Assembly (NCBI GenBank): GCA_017590115.1
Contig: JAGGNK010013558.1
Location: 17,192,574-17,256,573, forward strand
Direction of reading: 5' to 3'
From: Montifringilla adamsi
Taxonomy: Eukaryota; Chordata; Aves; Passeriformes; Passeridae
Length of the DNA stretch: 64,000 bases
Positions 38,301 to 48,720 of this stretch are shown here, one piece after another. A program made the position numbers and the translations under genes. The first letter of the stretch is position 1. Each line of letters opens with the position of its first letter. Below the pieces are notes generated by a model, which worked only from the letters and a program-made list of their open reading frames with translations, searched no databases and was not told the origin of the DNA.

Positions 38301-41300
38301 GTTCTGATAAGTGAGAGCATCAGGAACAGAAATGGACAGTGACACACAACAGCCTGCAAGGGCTGCTTACACTGGCACTGCCACCAAAAGAGGTGATGAA
38401 ACTGTGCCCTCAAACCTGGTGTTATAAACTCAGGGTAATTCTAGTGAAGAAATACTGTGTTTGTCTTCCAAGAAGCCCAGAAGCCACTCGGATCACAGTG
38501 CTCTGTGCAGAGTAGGACACTTCTTAAACACTTCTATTGATTTAGTGCAGGGAAGGGACTTTCTCTTCAGTCCAGGAGAAGAAACTTTTCTTCTGCCAGA
38601 AAATACCTGATACAGGCTGGACTTGATGTCAGAGGTTTTTTCCAACCTCAGTAATTCTGTGATGCTGGGGACACAACCTGGTCTAATTTTATCAGTGAAT
38701 CAAGAGTAGCCCAGGGAGGCAGCTTTATTTCCAGTCCCTGTTCTGTTTGAGGAAATTCTCTTCTGCTCCTTTCTCATAATGTATTTTGTAACAAAGTATC
38801 AGCTTAAATTATCTAGAAGGTCTTTTTTTATCTGAAAAGTTACAAACCTGCAAAGCTGTGTCCCTGTGGGGATAGGAAGGGATCGTATGAAACTCGTGGC
38901 GGAAAGATTAGCATGTCACTGACACCAAAACCAAAAAACTCAGGACAGAAAAAAAAAAAAACACCCCAAAAAAACCCAAACAGCTGGATAGCAGAGCTAC
39001 CTCGAGCCAGAAATCCGCAGTGTCGTGCACGAAGATCACCAGAGTTCCAAGCCGCACGTAATTGCCGCACCAAGAGCCGCTCATCAGCCCGATGGCTGCC
39101 AGGTGATGAACGACGTGAGCCATGAAATCCTGGAGGGACACAAGCAAACCAAGGTGAAGGCCAGCCCCGGAGGGTGAACGACCGGGCTGCCCCGGGCTCC
39201 CGGCGGGTGCGGGGGCCAGGCTCGGGCTGATGCTGTCCCGGCTGGTGCCAGGCTCGGGCTGATGCTGCCCCGGGCGGGTGCCAGGCTCGGGCTGATGCTG
39301 CCCCGGGCTCCCGGCCGGTGCCAGGCTCGGGCTGATGCTGCCCGGGCTCCCGGCCGGTGCCGGTGCCAGGCTCGGGCTGATGCTGCCCCGGGCCGGTGCC
39401 GGTGCCAGGCTCGGGCTGATGCTGCCCTCGCGTGGCTCCAGGCGCGGCTGCTCCCTGCGAACGCCTTTGCCCCGCTCACCGAACGAAGGCACAAAAGCAC
39501 TTGCCTTCCGTTTGATGTCAATGCCGAGGGTGAATATGAGAGACCAGTAAAAGCCGATCTCGGCCATGTAGTACCAGTACTGGGATGGCAGCAAGGTCTG
39601 TGATGAGGAAAAACACAGTTAACTCTGAGAAGAGGAAAAAGGAAATGCTAAGTGAGATTACTTTTTTCCTTTCCTGACTTCTGCTCCTCTGGTGAGTCTT
39701 GCTTAAAAAATTAAGCTAAATTAAATTCCTGTCCTGGGCTTCATTAAGAAGGATGTTCTGAGAGCCAAGTATGTTAACCTTTGCTCAGCCCAAACTCTCA
39801 ATTCCCACAGTTCCTCCCCCACCTCTGCATTTTAACATGCTTTTTCTCCACGTTTCTGTCACAGAACTACATGCAAAATCCTTCTGCATTTAATTACAAA
39901 CAACTGCAAATAAACCCCCTCTGTTTTGGTGAACAATTAACATAATAAACTGAAATGCCAGTTATTTATGCTAAAATCCTATGGATCTGCCTAGGAGAGA
40001 GCAGAGCTTGGCTGCTCCCTTGGGCCAGTACATTTCCCAGGTGTGTACCAGGAGCTGGGAAAACTCAGCTGGGAGGCAGGATTATTTGTATTCCTGGCCC
40101 CTGCCTAGGACAGGAATAAGAAGGCAGTGGGATGGGGCAGAGTTATTTCAGTAAGAGTGCCTGGAAGCACCTGGGGCCTGGAGCAGTGCAGGGGTTCTGC
40201 ACTGGGAACACTGATAACATCTCCAGGGAGTAACTGGTATCCGGGGGTGGGTGCTGGAGGGGGAAGTTGCAGCACAGGCAGATCCCAGGGAAGCCCTGCA
40301 ACAGTCAGCAGCACTTCCCGAAAAAAGGCAGGAGGATTTGGTGCCACACCTCTTCAGGTGGTGCCCGTGTGGAGGGAAAAGGCTGCTGCAGATTATCCCT
40401 TCCATGGGGAAATACCTGGAATGCCTGGAGGCCAGTGGCCCGACGCCAAAAAGCTCACCTGAAACGGATAACCAACCCACGTCTGCCATATGTCGTAAAA
40501 CCAGGGTTTCTGGGGAAGACACCTCAGTCAGACACTGCTCAGCTCAGCAACAATTATCACCTTAACTCAAAATCTTCACTACTTAAAGCCTCTCTAAGTG
40601 GAGCAGGCTAAGAAGCTGTAATCTTGATAACTGTTCTCCACCAATTTCTAAAGGGAACTTGCATCTCAGATTTATTATATTGTTCCCAGCTTTTTGGCTT
40701 CTTTTCAGGACACCTGAAACCTTCCAGTTCACAATTTCATCATCCAAAGCAGTGGGTGTGTGTTTTATTACTGCAATTACTCAAGATATGTTGCCACAGT
40801 GATTAAATTTGCTGTGTTTACCAGTCACACACAGCAGTGGATGAGGATGATAAGCAGTGTTTGGGGAGAAGGCCAGATGAGCAGAGACAGGCCGGGATCT
40901 GTTCCGCTGCTCCGGGGAAGCATTAATGACACCCCAGGCAGGGCTCACAGAGGTACGAGCACCAATCTCTGTTATTCCCAACTTCTGACTCAGCAGCAAC
41001 ACCTCAATAAATAGCTGTGACCATCAAAAGTCCTGCCAAAAATGGTTTATGGTGTCCTCTGAGGAAAACATGGCCATGTGATGCATTTGTAGGTGTTAAC
41101 AAGGCATGTTGTAAAACCATCTGCGTGACTTCTTCAAGCTTGCCTTAAAAATACTGATTACTCATAAATTCCTTTATCATAGAAGGTCTAAAGTTGAACT
41201 TAAAAATTAAATCTCAGTGCATATTGCAGCCCATCATCCAGATTACATACAGCAAAGATCTGATCCCACAGAGCCATTGAAATCACAGTCTTGAAATGGG

Positions 41301-44300
41301 ATTCAAGAAAATCTAGAAGTTATTTTGTTAAAATAGAGTATCAATCTTTCAAAAAGTTAACTTACATCATACAGAAATATAAATCCAACAATGGAGGATG
41401 TCAGATAGAATGAAAATCGCCAGCTGCAAAATTGAAATGAAAAATAGGAAAAACTATTATATTTTGTATTGTCCTGAGCCAGAATTACTGCAAATCATTA
41501 TATCACAGACAATCTTCACATAAATGTGGCCTCACACTCAATGTTAAGGATAGCCACATATTAACTGTATTTGAATTATTAATACTTAAATATTTAAGGT
41601 TTGATTCACTGCTAAATAAGGAAATTCTTTTACATTATCACAATTCAGATATTTTAATTGTCATGATAGCAGTAATTTTCCAGCCAGGCATGAACTGATC
41701 AAGAGAATGACCACAAAAAGTGTAATAAATCCCCTAAAAATTAATGTTTGAGAACACAAACCTTTTCCTGGGTTCATTCACTTCATCTCTCTCAACACCA
41801 ATTGCTGCCAACAGGAGAGCCTTATGAATTATTAGCATCTACTGGGTTAGTTTACATCTTGCTACAAGGTCTCAGTTAACTATATAACCTCATCTTTGAC
41901 TAGGTGTGCCAGAATTTAGCCTGATCTAAGCTTTTTGTATATTAAATGGATATCCAGCAAGGCAGCTAAACCTTCCAGCTTTGCACCATCAGCCTGCTAA
42001 GTCAGCAAAGAGAAAAAGCTCTTGAGCATCTCAGTGAACTGTGCTGCTGCTTTTAGGTGTCGGAGCAGGATGCTGTGATTTGGAGGCAGCAATCGGCTCC
42101 TGATGACTCTGGAGCCCGTGTGGGAGGTATTGTCCCCAGGACTGGGTGTGGCTGCAGCCTCAGCCCAAGCATTCCCACTCCCACCTCTACCGGTGATGGA
42201 AAACTCCTTCCTTTCCACTCTTCCCCTCGGCAGGAACAAGCCTGACCTTTCCCCTAAGCAGCTCTGCAAGTCCAGTAGGAAACAGTGCAGGACTCCACAG
42301 GCAAAGGGAGGCTGTGACACAGGGACAGGCACATGGCCTCAGACCTGCTGAGAACTTCTTCTAGAACGAGAATGTTCCAGAGGAGAGCAGCAAGCAGCTC
42401 CCAGACAGCCCAAACCCACTGAGAAGGACAAAGCACCACAAGAACACTGTACCAATGGATTGAGAGATGCAGAAAATGAGATTGGGGTCTTTGGCAAGCG
42501 TTAATGAAGAGAGAAGAGGAGGAGAACCTGGGTGGTAAAAGCAGCCTCAACTTTCTGAGCCCCACATCCCCTGGAGGATGATATTCCAGGAGAAAGAATG
42601 AGATGTTCAAAGGCTGAGACAGTGTTTTATGAGAAAAACAACAAGCAAAAATGAGGAAGTGGAATGTTGGAGGTGAGACAAAATAAAGTGTCTCACACCT
42701 GAGAAAAAAGTCAGGAAAATATAAAATTGCCACTTGATACACATGTGATAAACAACTGGTTTTCTTCTCAACTTTAAACTATCTTCCCTGAGATGATTTG
42801 AAAATAACACTACACAACAAGCACTGCATGAACAGGAAAAGCACAGAGGTCCATGGTGGAAATTGCAGAGTGGAACTCAGAAGGAATACCTGGCTCAGAG
42901 TTAACCAAGAGATGCTGGAAAACACAACAGTGGAATGGGACAGACTTTACACAGCAGCTGCTTCTGCCCTCATGCCTCCCATTCCAAACGAGGAGGTGTG
43001 AGTGGTCAGTGGATATGGCAGAATTGATTCTGTGTTGGTTGTAAAGTGCAAGTGGGGTTTTCTGAAGAGGATTCAAAGCACAGAGCACCTACAAGACTGT
43101 GCCATTAATCCCCAGCCCTACAAATATATATTGAATGCATTTGGCAGTAAACAGCACTTCAGATGAATTCATCCTGTGTGCAAGGCTGCCAGAGCACTGC
43201 CTCATTTTGCACTGAGCCCAGCTTCTTTATGAATTTGGTGAATAAAACCTGAAGTAAAACGCACCCAAATTCACCAAATTTCACTCAAGTGCCTTTTAAA
43301 CTCTGATCCTGGCCACCAGAGAGAGCACTGAACAAGAGCTATGCAAGAGGATTTTCTGGTTTAACTTCAGGAATCTTTTCTTTTGAAGTGAATGTAACAA
43401 AAAAGAACTTGGTAGGGGAAGTTAAAGGCTGGTAAATCTTACAAGGCAGTGAAGTTTCATGCAAAGGGCTTTCCAAACCCCAGGGTTGCTTAACTAAGGG
43501 AGTACTAATAGCATAAGTATGGTTTAGATCTGGCTCATCAGATTTTCCTTGTGATTAAGAAAAAAGATCCTGGAGATTGCAGGCTTTCAAAAAAATTTCA
43601 TAAGGCTCATAACACTGACTACTAGAGTGGAATAACTCTGTTCCTCTTTTTTTTTTTTTTTTTTTTTTTTTGCCTAGAGAATTATATTCAATTAAATTCA
43701 CTGACAAAGAGCAGAGCAAGGTTCACAAAATTGCACAAGAGAAACCTGTTTGCTTCATTCTCACTCAAGCTGCCAAGCAAGCTGGAATTTCAGTCTTGAG
43801 CTGTGTGTTACTGGAGACAGACACACAGCAGGCAGGTCTTTTAGCAATAGCAGGAAATCTTATTGTCACTTGTGAAACCAAATGAACTGATCCCCAAAAC
43901 AAGAGCAGACAAACCATGTCAGGAGAGTTTACTCAGCTCAGACTTCAAAGAGACACACCTCTGTCTATCATCTGGATTTATGTCTGACAGAGGATACCAC
44001 TAAATCATCATCACATTGATTAACACTGGAAATAATCTTGATAAAGTACTCAACTTTGAGCTCTGGGCTGTACTTTTAACCCCCATTCCTTAAGCTGATC
44101 TACAGTTACAGAGGTTCAATATTGTAATCAGGTGAAGTTTTGCCAATGTAATTATGTTAATGAAAAGCCAAATACAGAGCATTTGAAAATGTTTTACACT
44201 GGTACAGTTAATGTCAGTACCCAAAAGGGATGAGCTGTGCCCATTTGGGGATTTGCAATTTGTGTGAGATTTTAGATCACACTTAAAGTGTTTAGGTATG

Positions 44301-47300
44301 AGGAAGTTCTCACACATAAGTGAAAAATCATATGCAGGAGGTTTTGAAACTTCTTACATATTCATTACTATCACTCAAAGCTGCTCACTGGCCCACTCTC
44401 AGCAGTGAGTCTGAGTTCCTGTTTCACACAGTATCCCATGATCAAGCTGTAGCACCTGTCCTTCAGTCTGAATGCCACAATTCCTGCTCTTGAACTGACT
44501 TTGGTACACATGACAGCATCCCAAAATGACAGCATGGGTACAAACACACCAGGGTAAACATTGTTGTTCCCCTATGATTACTGGCAGACAGAAAAAGATT
44601 TCCCTATTCTCTGCATGTTTTCATCTTACACTTTGTACTACAAATCCATTATTCCACAAAGAAACTGTAAAATATTTTAAGGTGTTTTTTTTTTTTTTTT
44701 CCCTCAGGAGAAACAGTTAACCTAAACTTTTAACCATCATTTGGAGAAATGCTACTAAATAATTTCAACTTGTTTGTGCATTCAGAAACCAAAACCCCCA
44801 TCAGGCAGCCCCAGCCTTCTGGAGAGGGGGAACCTCAATCACTTTTTTCCAAAAGCAATGATAACCAAAAGCATTGTCTTTCCTTACAAAGCTTCCTGGA
44901 ATTTCCGGAGCACGGTTGGGATCTCCAGGTTTCGCCGTCTCCTGAACCATTTCTCCACCAAATGGACAGTGCAGTTGCACTTTTTGGCAAGGCCTTTGAT
45001 CTCTGACTGCAAGAAATGGAACAGTGTTAACAGTAGATGCTCTCCAATGTCACTTTCATTGATTTTGTAGTTCACAGTGCAGCTTCCCACTTTGCAAGGT
45101 CTTAATTTAAAAATATTACCAATATTAAATATGCATGGGAGGGTATTTTTGAGTAATGCTCACAGAAACCCTGGATTTTTATTGAAATAATACAGGCACA
45201 AAATGAACAGACTCACAAACTCTTCTCTTGCCTTTCTGGTCACTCCTGAGAGTTTCAGAGATGCAACTTTTATTGTTAGATGAGAGCTTAGGCTGGAGGG
45301 GGAAGTGACATGTTTGAACAGACATGGACATGGCACCTAATATCTTACCTAATCATAAATATTAAAAATTTGTTTATCTACGAGTCTCACAGATGAAAAG
45401 TGGCCTGGAATTAAAGTGATCTGAGCCCTGTTCTCAAATCCAAAGCAAGTCAATCCTCCTGAGCAAGGTGTAGAGTGCCCCCCTCCAACACCAGAACTAA
45501 ACTGGGGGTGGAGCAGGGCCTAGAACTGCACATGGCCATGGGGGTGCCACACCTGGGGTCTCTGCATCCCCTCTGCTCCCAAGGTGGCCAGGCCAGCACG
45601 TGCCCAGCACAAGGCAGTGACACTCATATGCATTTTGGGGAGCTCAGTGCCCCACATGCAGCAGCCTGTGGGCTTCCTCCCTCTCCTCCATCCCCAAGTG
45701 CAGAAGTGTGGGATGACCTCCCAGGGCTGCCTCAGGAGCAAGGAGAGTTTGGCTCATCCCTGGGGAAGTTCTTTCCTCCCAAGGGAAGTATGCAAATAGT
45801 GGGTGGCAGCAGCTGCCTCCACCGAGGTGAGGCCAGTCCAGGGAGTCTCCTACCCTCAGGGAGACCTCTGGAATGCAAGAAAAGACACCTGAGCTGCCAG
45901 GGAGGGCTGGAGTGCAAACAGCCACTGTGTCCAGCCCACCCTGCTGGCTCCCAGCTCTCCACTTGCCACGCAGGAATAGCGACTCTGTTTCCATACAGCA
46001 GAGCCCACATGCCCTCAGCTGCCAGCCAGGCTTTCCCAGGCACACTGATCCCCAAGCTGGACACCTAAAGGAGGCAGCTTGAATCTTTCCCATGCTCTGA
46101 GGAGTCTAAAAATGCTGTGCTTCCTTTCAGAAACCAAATGTCCAGCTGTACTCAAGCAGAAGGAAGGAATGAAGCTGAGATCGGGATACTTGCCCAGAGA
46201 GAGAGGAGCTCGTGTGTGAACACCCATGCATTTATTCCTGATGTTATCAGGCAAAAGACACAATAAAATAATAGCAGAGTTAGGGATAGAATGCCAAGTT
46301 CCACTATCAATAATTATCAAAATACCTCATTAATGGAAAGCACATATTTCTTTTCAAAACTAGTGTAGGAAAGCTGCAATTGTTTGGCAACTGCAGTCAG
46401 GTAAGGGAACTTCCTGAAGCAGCACTCACAGCAAAGTACCTGCCTCCCATGCAAAAATCAATGGCCTCATTTTGGAGGTGACAAGCATTGGCTAGTCTTT
46501 TTTCCTTGTTCAATTTTAAAAACAAGCCAAAAATTGCTTTTCTTTCTCACATAAACCAGGATTATGTATGCAGTAATGTAACGGATCAAAAGGCTTCCAT
46601 GCCAGCATTCCTGCAGTAAATACAATCCTGCTTTCCAACAACAGACATCAGCTGAAGCTTTCTCCAGGCAGAGTGAGTTAAAGATGGAACACTAATATTC
46701 ACTGGAAATATTATTAACAATCTAACCTAGAACAGCATACCAGAAAATTAAACATCTTAAACGTATTTTCTGTTTCGGATGCCATATATCCTTGTCAGCA
46801 GAACAGCAACAAAAACCCAAATAAATTAAGTCATCTGTCAATCAGCTGGAACCCATCCCATGATGTCATTGCTGAGAGCTGATTGAAACAGTAAGAGTGG
46901 GATTTTCCAAAAGCAAAACGAGTTTGGAAGAATGAGAATCCTTACTTGGGATGGTTGTCTTGAGCACTCCCGGAAATAACTCTCTAACACAGGATTAGGC
47001 TGTGGCTTCACACGTCTTACATTCTTTATACCCAAGGCTTTTGCTAAAGGTATAGCAACATATCTGAAAAGACACAGCATGAAAAGCTTTAGAAATACAA
47101 CACAGTTACAAGACCTTGGCTGTTCTCATGCCAGGATACAAAGAAAATAAATTGGATGCAGTTTAATCTGCCATAGAATGCGCCAGTGCACTGAGAATCT
47201 AGGATCTCCCCTAGCTAATCCCAAGAAGGAACCACAATTTATCAGCTGTTATACAATAAAGAAGACCCAAGGAATGCAGTTTGTGGCCATGAAATGCTGT

Positions 47301-48720
47301 TAAACTCAAGGAAACATCCTGACTTTCATGGCCATCAGAGGAGTGTTGGAGTTGAGTGAAGGGAGACCAGATCCTCTCTCCATGTGAGCTCAGGGACTGC
47401 TCCTGGGCAACTTCCTCCCAGTGGCAAAGTCACCTGGCACCTTCTTCACTGGGCCACCAGCACTGATCCACACTGGATCCAGCCTGTGGCACACAGCCAT
47501 TCCCTGAGACTGATGCATTCTCTTTCCCTTCCCTTTTCCACCCCATATCGCTGCAGAGTGCTCCAAAGGTTTCACCTTCCTGCTTGGGCAGGGAGTTCAG
47601 GAAAGACCCCTCCCTCCTGCTGTATCAGCCATGGATTCCTCATTGCTCAGAGCAGTGGTCAGCTTTCCCCAGACTCACTGCAGCCAGATGTGTGGGCTAA
47701 TTACCCTCAGCACTGCAGTGAGACACACTGGGAATGGTTATGAACATATGATCCAAATTACTTTTGATTTCCAGCATGAATGATCTTATCTGTTTCTGGT
47801 TTAAGTCTGTCCAACTTACGACATTCCAAATTTCCTTATTCTGTCCTGAAATAATTATAAAAACCTACTAATCACATCTTTTAGAGGAAAAAGGAAAAAA
47901 TAATAAAGCAAAAAAGGTACAAATAAATAAGTCAAAACACTGCAAATCTTAACATGATTGTAGCTTTCCTCTGTGGAGCCAACCTCTGCCTGTCCCCTAA
48001 GATTCCAGCTGCAGAAGCAATTCATTTTTTGGTGCCAAAGTGAGGGGGGAAAAAAGCAAACAGCTTTACTAGATCTGTATAAAATGTTCACATGAAACTT
48101 CGAGATCCCTCCAGTCTGCTTAGCCTGGCCAAAGAGAGACACCTGGGGTCTATCAGCCTCACATGAACGTCCTGGTACAGGACCAAATGAGAGGTTTGGT
48201 TGAGACCAAACTCCATCCTTCCACTGAAAGAGAAAAAGGAAACCCAAAAGGTTTAGAATGTATTGCATCTCTAGTGAAAGGAGATAATCAGAAGTATCCA
48301 AATGCTGTTCCAGAAAAGCTGGATAGATATATTTCCCTTCTGGATTGGACCACAGCCACACATACCTAATAATGAAAACATTTTCCCATTTTTCACCTGC
48401 TGTGTTATCTGTACTAGATCTCCCTAGTAAACCACAAACTAATTCTCCTTTATAAAACATACGATTGATCTCCAGATATCTCATTTTCAGCATTAATGAG
48501 GACCAACATTAGCACCAAATGGCATTTGTGTTTCTTACCTTTCAGTGAAGAATCGGATGATCAGCAGTACAAAAGCGTATGGGATTGTGGCGTACAACTG
48601 ATGTGGTTTGGGAAACACGAGGCCATCACGGTCCACAAAATCTGCCCAGGTGCAGTTGATGGGCATCCAGATATTCTCCCACCAGAACCAGCTGTTGAGT
48701 GTCTTTAGTATGTATGCCAT
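23183..48720 (-). CDS. CERS3: CERS3, ceramide synthase 3 (complete coding region, ten coding exons)
   Basis: CERS3 is a multi-pass ER membrane enzyme that N-acylates sphinganine and related long-chain bases with very-long- and ultra-long-chain acyl-CoA; in mammals it supplies epidermal barrier ceramides. Coding exons on the minus strand: 48720-48539, 47063-46946, 45006-44888, 41423-41366, 40509-40459, 39597-39505, 39129-39001, 37454-37348, 36051-35895 and 23314-23183. They total 1146 nt (381 residues plus stop), with every junction in phase. Visible parts: first membrane segment at about residues 42-58; partial Hox-like domain at about 62-139 with WFRRRRN at 120-126; TLC domain from about 140; Lag1p motif in exon 7 with the catalytic HH pair at 215-216 and HD at 242-243; acidic C-tail with the family motif DxRSDxE (DDRSDEE). 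[19 protein letters not shown] and LHLYWGY match CERS3 rather than CERS2/4/5/6. The intron between exons 6 and 7 is GC-AG. The non-coding first exon(s) lie at higher coordinates and are not identified. The paralogue assignment is strong but made from memory of the human family. Confidence 0.96.
23315..35894 (-). other. CERS3: CERS3 intron 9 (12,580 nt)
   Basis: This is by far the longest intron of the gene, between the last membrane-segment exon and the cytosolic tail exon. It is AT-rich and contains one CR1 3' end (27135-27291). I found no further exon with coding similarity; open frames here (for example 177 codons at 33162-33695 on the minus strand) look random. Confidence 0.85.
27135..27291 (+). 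mobile_element. CR1 LINE 3' fragment, forward orientation
   Basis: The 3' end of a CR1 is readable in forward order: gcatggatctctgga, aaagccaggctggacaggg, ttggagcaacctggga, ggtgtccctgcccatggcag, then ttaaggtcctttccaaccca and the tail ccattccatgattcc. It is the best preserved CR1 copy in the window, antisense to CERS3 and inside intron 9. Confidence 0.92.
35895..36051 (-). CDS. CERS3: CERS3 coding exon 9 (last membrane segments)
   Basis: The acceptor is ATTTTTTAG before G at 36051 and the donor is AAAG|GTAAGA at 35895/35894. It is 157 nt: one base completes Trp286, then 52 codons starting ILRATLYQP and ending KRFVFLK. It carries the loop before the final transmembrane segment, a region that sets acyl-chain specificity in the family, and the [13 protein letters not shown] segment that matches CERS3 (LHLYWGYYILKML in human). 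Confidence 0.94.
36052..37347 (-). other. CERS3: CERS3 intron 8
   Basis: A 1296-nt AT-rich GT-AG intron. Nothing else is recognised in it. Confidence 0.9.
37348..37454 (-). CDS. CERS3: CERS3 coding exon 8
   Basis: The acceptor is CCACTGCAG before GCA at 37454 and the donor is TCTG|GTAAGC at 37348/37347. It is 107 nt: 35 codons plus two bases of the Trp286 codon. The peptide starts [18 protein letters not shown] and ends ITRMILFPF. It completes the conserved region that follows HDTADFWLE and supplies a transmembrane segment of the TLC domain. Confidence 0.95.
37455..39000 (-). other. CERS3: CERS3 intron 7
   Basis: A 1546-nt intron with donor GAG|GTAGCT and acceptor CTGCAG. It holds a short CR1 3' fragment at 38612-38663 and an A-rich stretch at about 38948-38978. 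Confidence 0.9.
38612..38663 (+). mobile_element. Short CR1 LINE 3' end, forward orientation
   Basis: The order acaggctggacttgatg, then gaggttttttccaacctca and gtaattctgtgat corresponds to the last 50 bp of CR1 elements. It is short and diverged, inside CERS3 intron 7. Confidence 0.75.
39001..39129 (-). CDS. CERS3: CERS3 coding exon 7 (Lag1p motif, catalytic histidines)
   Basis: The acceptor is GTCCCTCCAG before GAT at 39129 and the donor is GAG|GTAGCT at 39001/39000. It is 129 nt, 43 codons, phase 0 at both ends. The peptide starts [16 protein letters not shown], with the catalytic pair His215-His216, and ends [17 protein letters not shown], with the HD pair 242-243 and Asp246. These residues are invariant in active ceramide synthases, so the enzyme is predicted to be functional. 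Confidence 0.96.
39130..39504 (-). other. CERS3: CERS3 intron 6: GC-AG, 375 nt, open in frame
   Basis: The donor is AAG|GCAAGT, the ideal context for a GC donor, and the acceptor is CTCCAG. Length 375 nt is exactly 125 codons. Both flanking exons are in phase 0 and the reading frame runs from exon 6 through the intron into exon 7 without a stop. The interior is a GC-rich minisatellite that reads as repeated [14 protein letters not shown] peptide. GT donors nearby (four and 25 nt further in) would shift the frame, so GC is the only in-phase choice seen. Confidence 0.88.
39190..39440. repeat. GC-rich minisatellite in CERS3 intron 6
   Basis: The 20-bp core ccaggctcgggctgatgctg begins at 39216, 39248, 39281, 39321, 39366 and 39405. 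Spacers of variable length, built from ccccgggctcccggccggtg-type pieces, give periods of 32, 33, 40, 45 and 39 bp. Different-length spacers made of the same parts suggest repeated unequal exchange or slippage, so allele length probably varies. CCCGGG palindromes recur through the array. Confidence 0.92.
39505..39597 (-). CDS. CERS3: CERS3 coding exon 6
   Basis: The acceptor is CTCATCACAG before ACC at 39597 and the donor is AAG|GCAAGT at 39505/39504. It is 93 nt, 31 codons, starting [20 protein letters not shown] and ending LGIDIKRK (residues 177-207). LLPSQYWYY and the FYWSL segment match CERS3 closely, and D-KRK is the family signature directly before the catalytic exon. Confidence 0.95.
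39598..40458 (-). other. CERS3: CERS3 intron 5
   Basis: An 861-nt GT-AG intron. Frames up to about 124 codons on both strands at 40127-40522 show no similarity to known proteins. Confidence 0.88.
40459..40509 (-). CDS. CERS3: CERS3 coding exon 5 (17 codons)
   Basis: The acceptor is TCTTCCCCAG before AAA at 40509 and the donor is TTTCAG|GTGAGC at 40459/40458. Its 51 nt encode [17 protein letters not shown], matching KPWLYDLWEVWNGYPKQ of human CERS3. It is too short for simple open-frame searches and was found from the phase and the KPW-YD-W-GYP pattern. Confidence 0.94.
40510..41365 (-). other. CERS3: CERS3 intron 4
   Basis: An 856-nt GT-AG intron. No further element is recognised. Confidence 0.88.
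41366..41423 (-). CDS. CERS3: CERS3 coding exon 4 (19 codons)
   Basis: The acceptor is CAATTTTGCAG before C at 41423 and the donor is TATGAT|GTAAGT at 41366/41365. It is 58 nt: one base completes Phe140, then 19 codons, [19 protein letters not shown]. This is the WRF-FYL segment that opens the TLC domain in all ceramide synthases, forming a transmembrane helix. Confidence 0.94.
41424..44887 (-). other. CERS3: CERS3 intron 3
   Basis: A 3464-nt AT-rich GT-AG intron with a T25 run (43647-43671) and a T16 run (44685-44700). No extra exon is seen. The frame of 162 codons at 42254-42742 (minus) has no recognisable similarity. Confidence 0.87.
44888..45006 (-). CDS. CERS3: CERS3 coding exon 3 (Hox-like domain)
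   Basis: The acceptor is CATTTCTTGCAG before TCA at 45006 and the donor is GCTTT|GTAAGG at 44888/44887. It is 119 nt: 39 codons plus two bases of Phe140. The peptide starts [20 protein letters not shown] and ends RKFQEA. It carries the second half of the Hox-like domain kept in CERS2-6, with WFRRRRN at 120-126 in place of the homeodomain recognition helix; the basic cluster next to the TLC domain is needed for activity in the family. Confidence 0.94.
45007..46945 (-). other. CERS3: CERS3 intron 2
   Basis: A 1939-nt GT-AG intron with a GC-richer core at about 45470-46080. There, a 197-codon plus-strand frame (45475-46068) overlaps minus-strand frames of 149 and 110 codons. Overlapping frames on both strands fit base composition better than a gene. 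Confidence 0.86.
46946..47063 (-). CDS. CERS3: CERS3 coding exon 2
   Basis: The acceptor is GTCTTTTCAG before A at 47063 and the donor is CCCAA|GTAAGG at 46946/46945. It is 118 nt: one base completes Arg61, then 39 codons starting [19 protein letters not shown] and ending ECSRQPSQ. It matches FVASPLAKSFGIK of human CERS3 and the NTVLE-FF-STRQP block, and forms the first half of the cytosolic Hox-like region. Confidence 0.94.
47064..48538 (-). other. CERS3: CERS3 intron 1 (after the first coding exon)
   Basis: A 1475-nt GT-AG intron. It contains an unexplained sense-strand frame of 212 codons (47855-48493), the longest non-annotated frame in the window. It is not in frame with exon 1. Confidence 0.88.
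48539..48720 (-). CDS. CERS3: CERS3 coding exon 1 (start codon, first membrane segment)
   Basis: The start ATG is at 48720-48718 and the donor is GAAAG|GTAAGA at 48539/48538. It is 182 nt: 60 codons plus two bases of Arg61. The peptide starts [18 protein letters not shown] and carries TWADF and [12 protein letters not shown], then a hydrophobic helix (residues 42-58). WF--E--W and the W-D-DGLVF-KP--LY-TIPYAF pattern are those of CERS3. The start lies one base after a good acceptor (CTCTATTTACTCAG at 48722), so the exon is internal and the upstream exon supplies the -3 purine of the Kozak context. An N-glycosylation sequon (NCT) is at Asn22. Confidence 0.95.

Noticed and set aside
39480..39500. 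Alternative GT donors near CERS3 exon 6 (GTGCTT four nt in, GTGAGC 25 nt in)
   Set aside because: Both would break the reading frame at the junction with exon 7, while the GC donor keeps the conserved KRK-DF junction.
43647..43671. Poly-T and poly-A runs as tails of processed retrocopies
   Set aside because: No gene-like sequence precedes the tails and no target-site duplications are seen; retrocopies are rare in birds because CR1 does not use poly-A tails.
45475..46068. 197-codon plus-strand frame in CERS3 intron 2
   Set aside because: Minus-strand frames of 149 and 110 codons overlap the same GC-rich segment, which points to base composition, and the peptide is a low-order mixture without domain resemblance.
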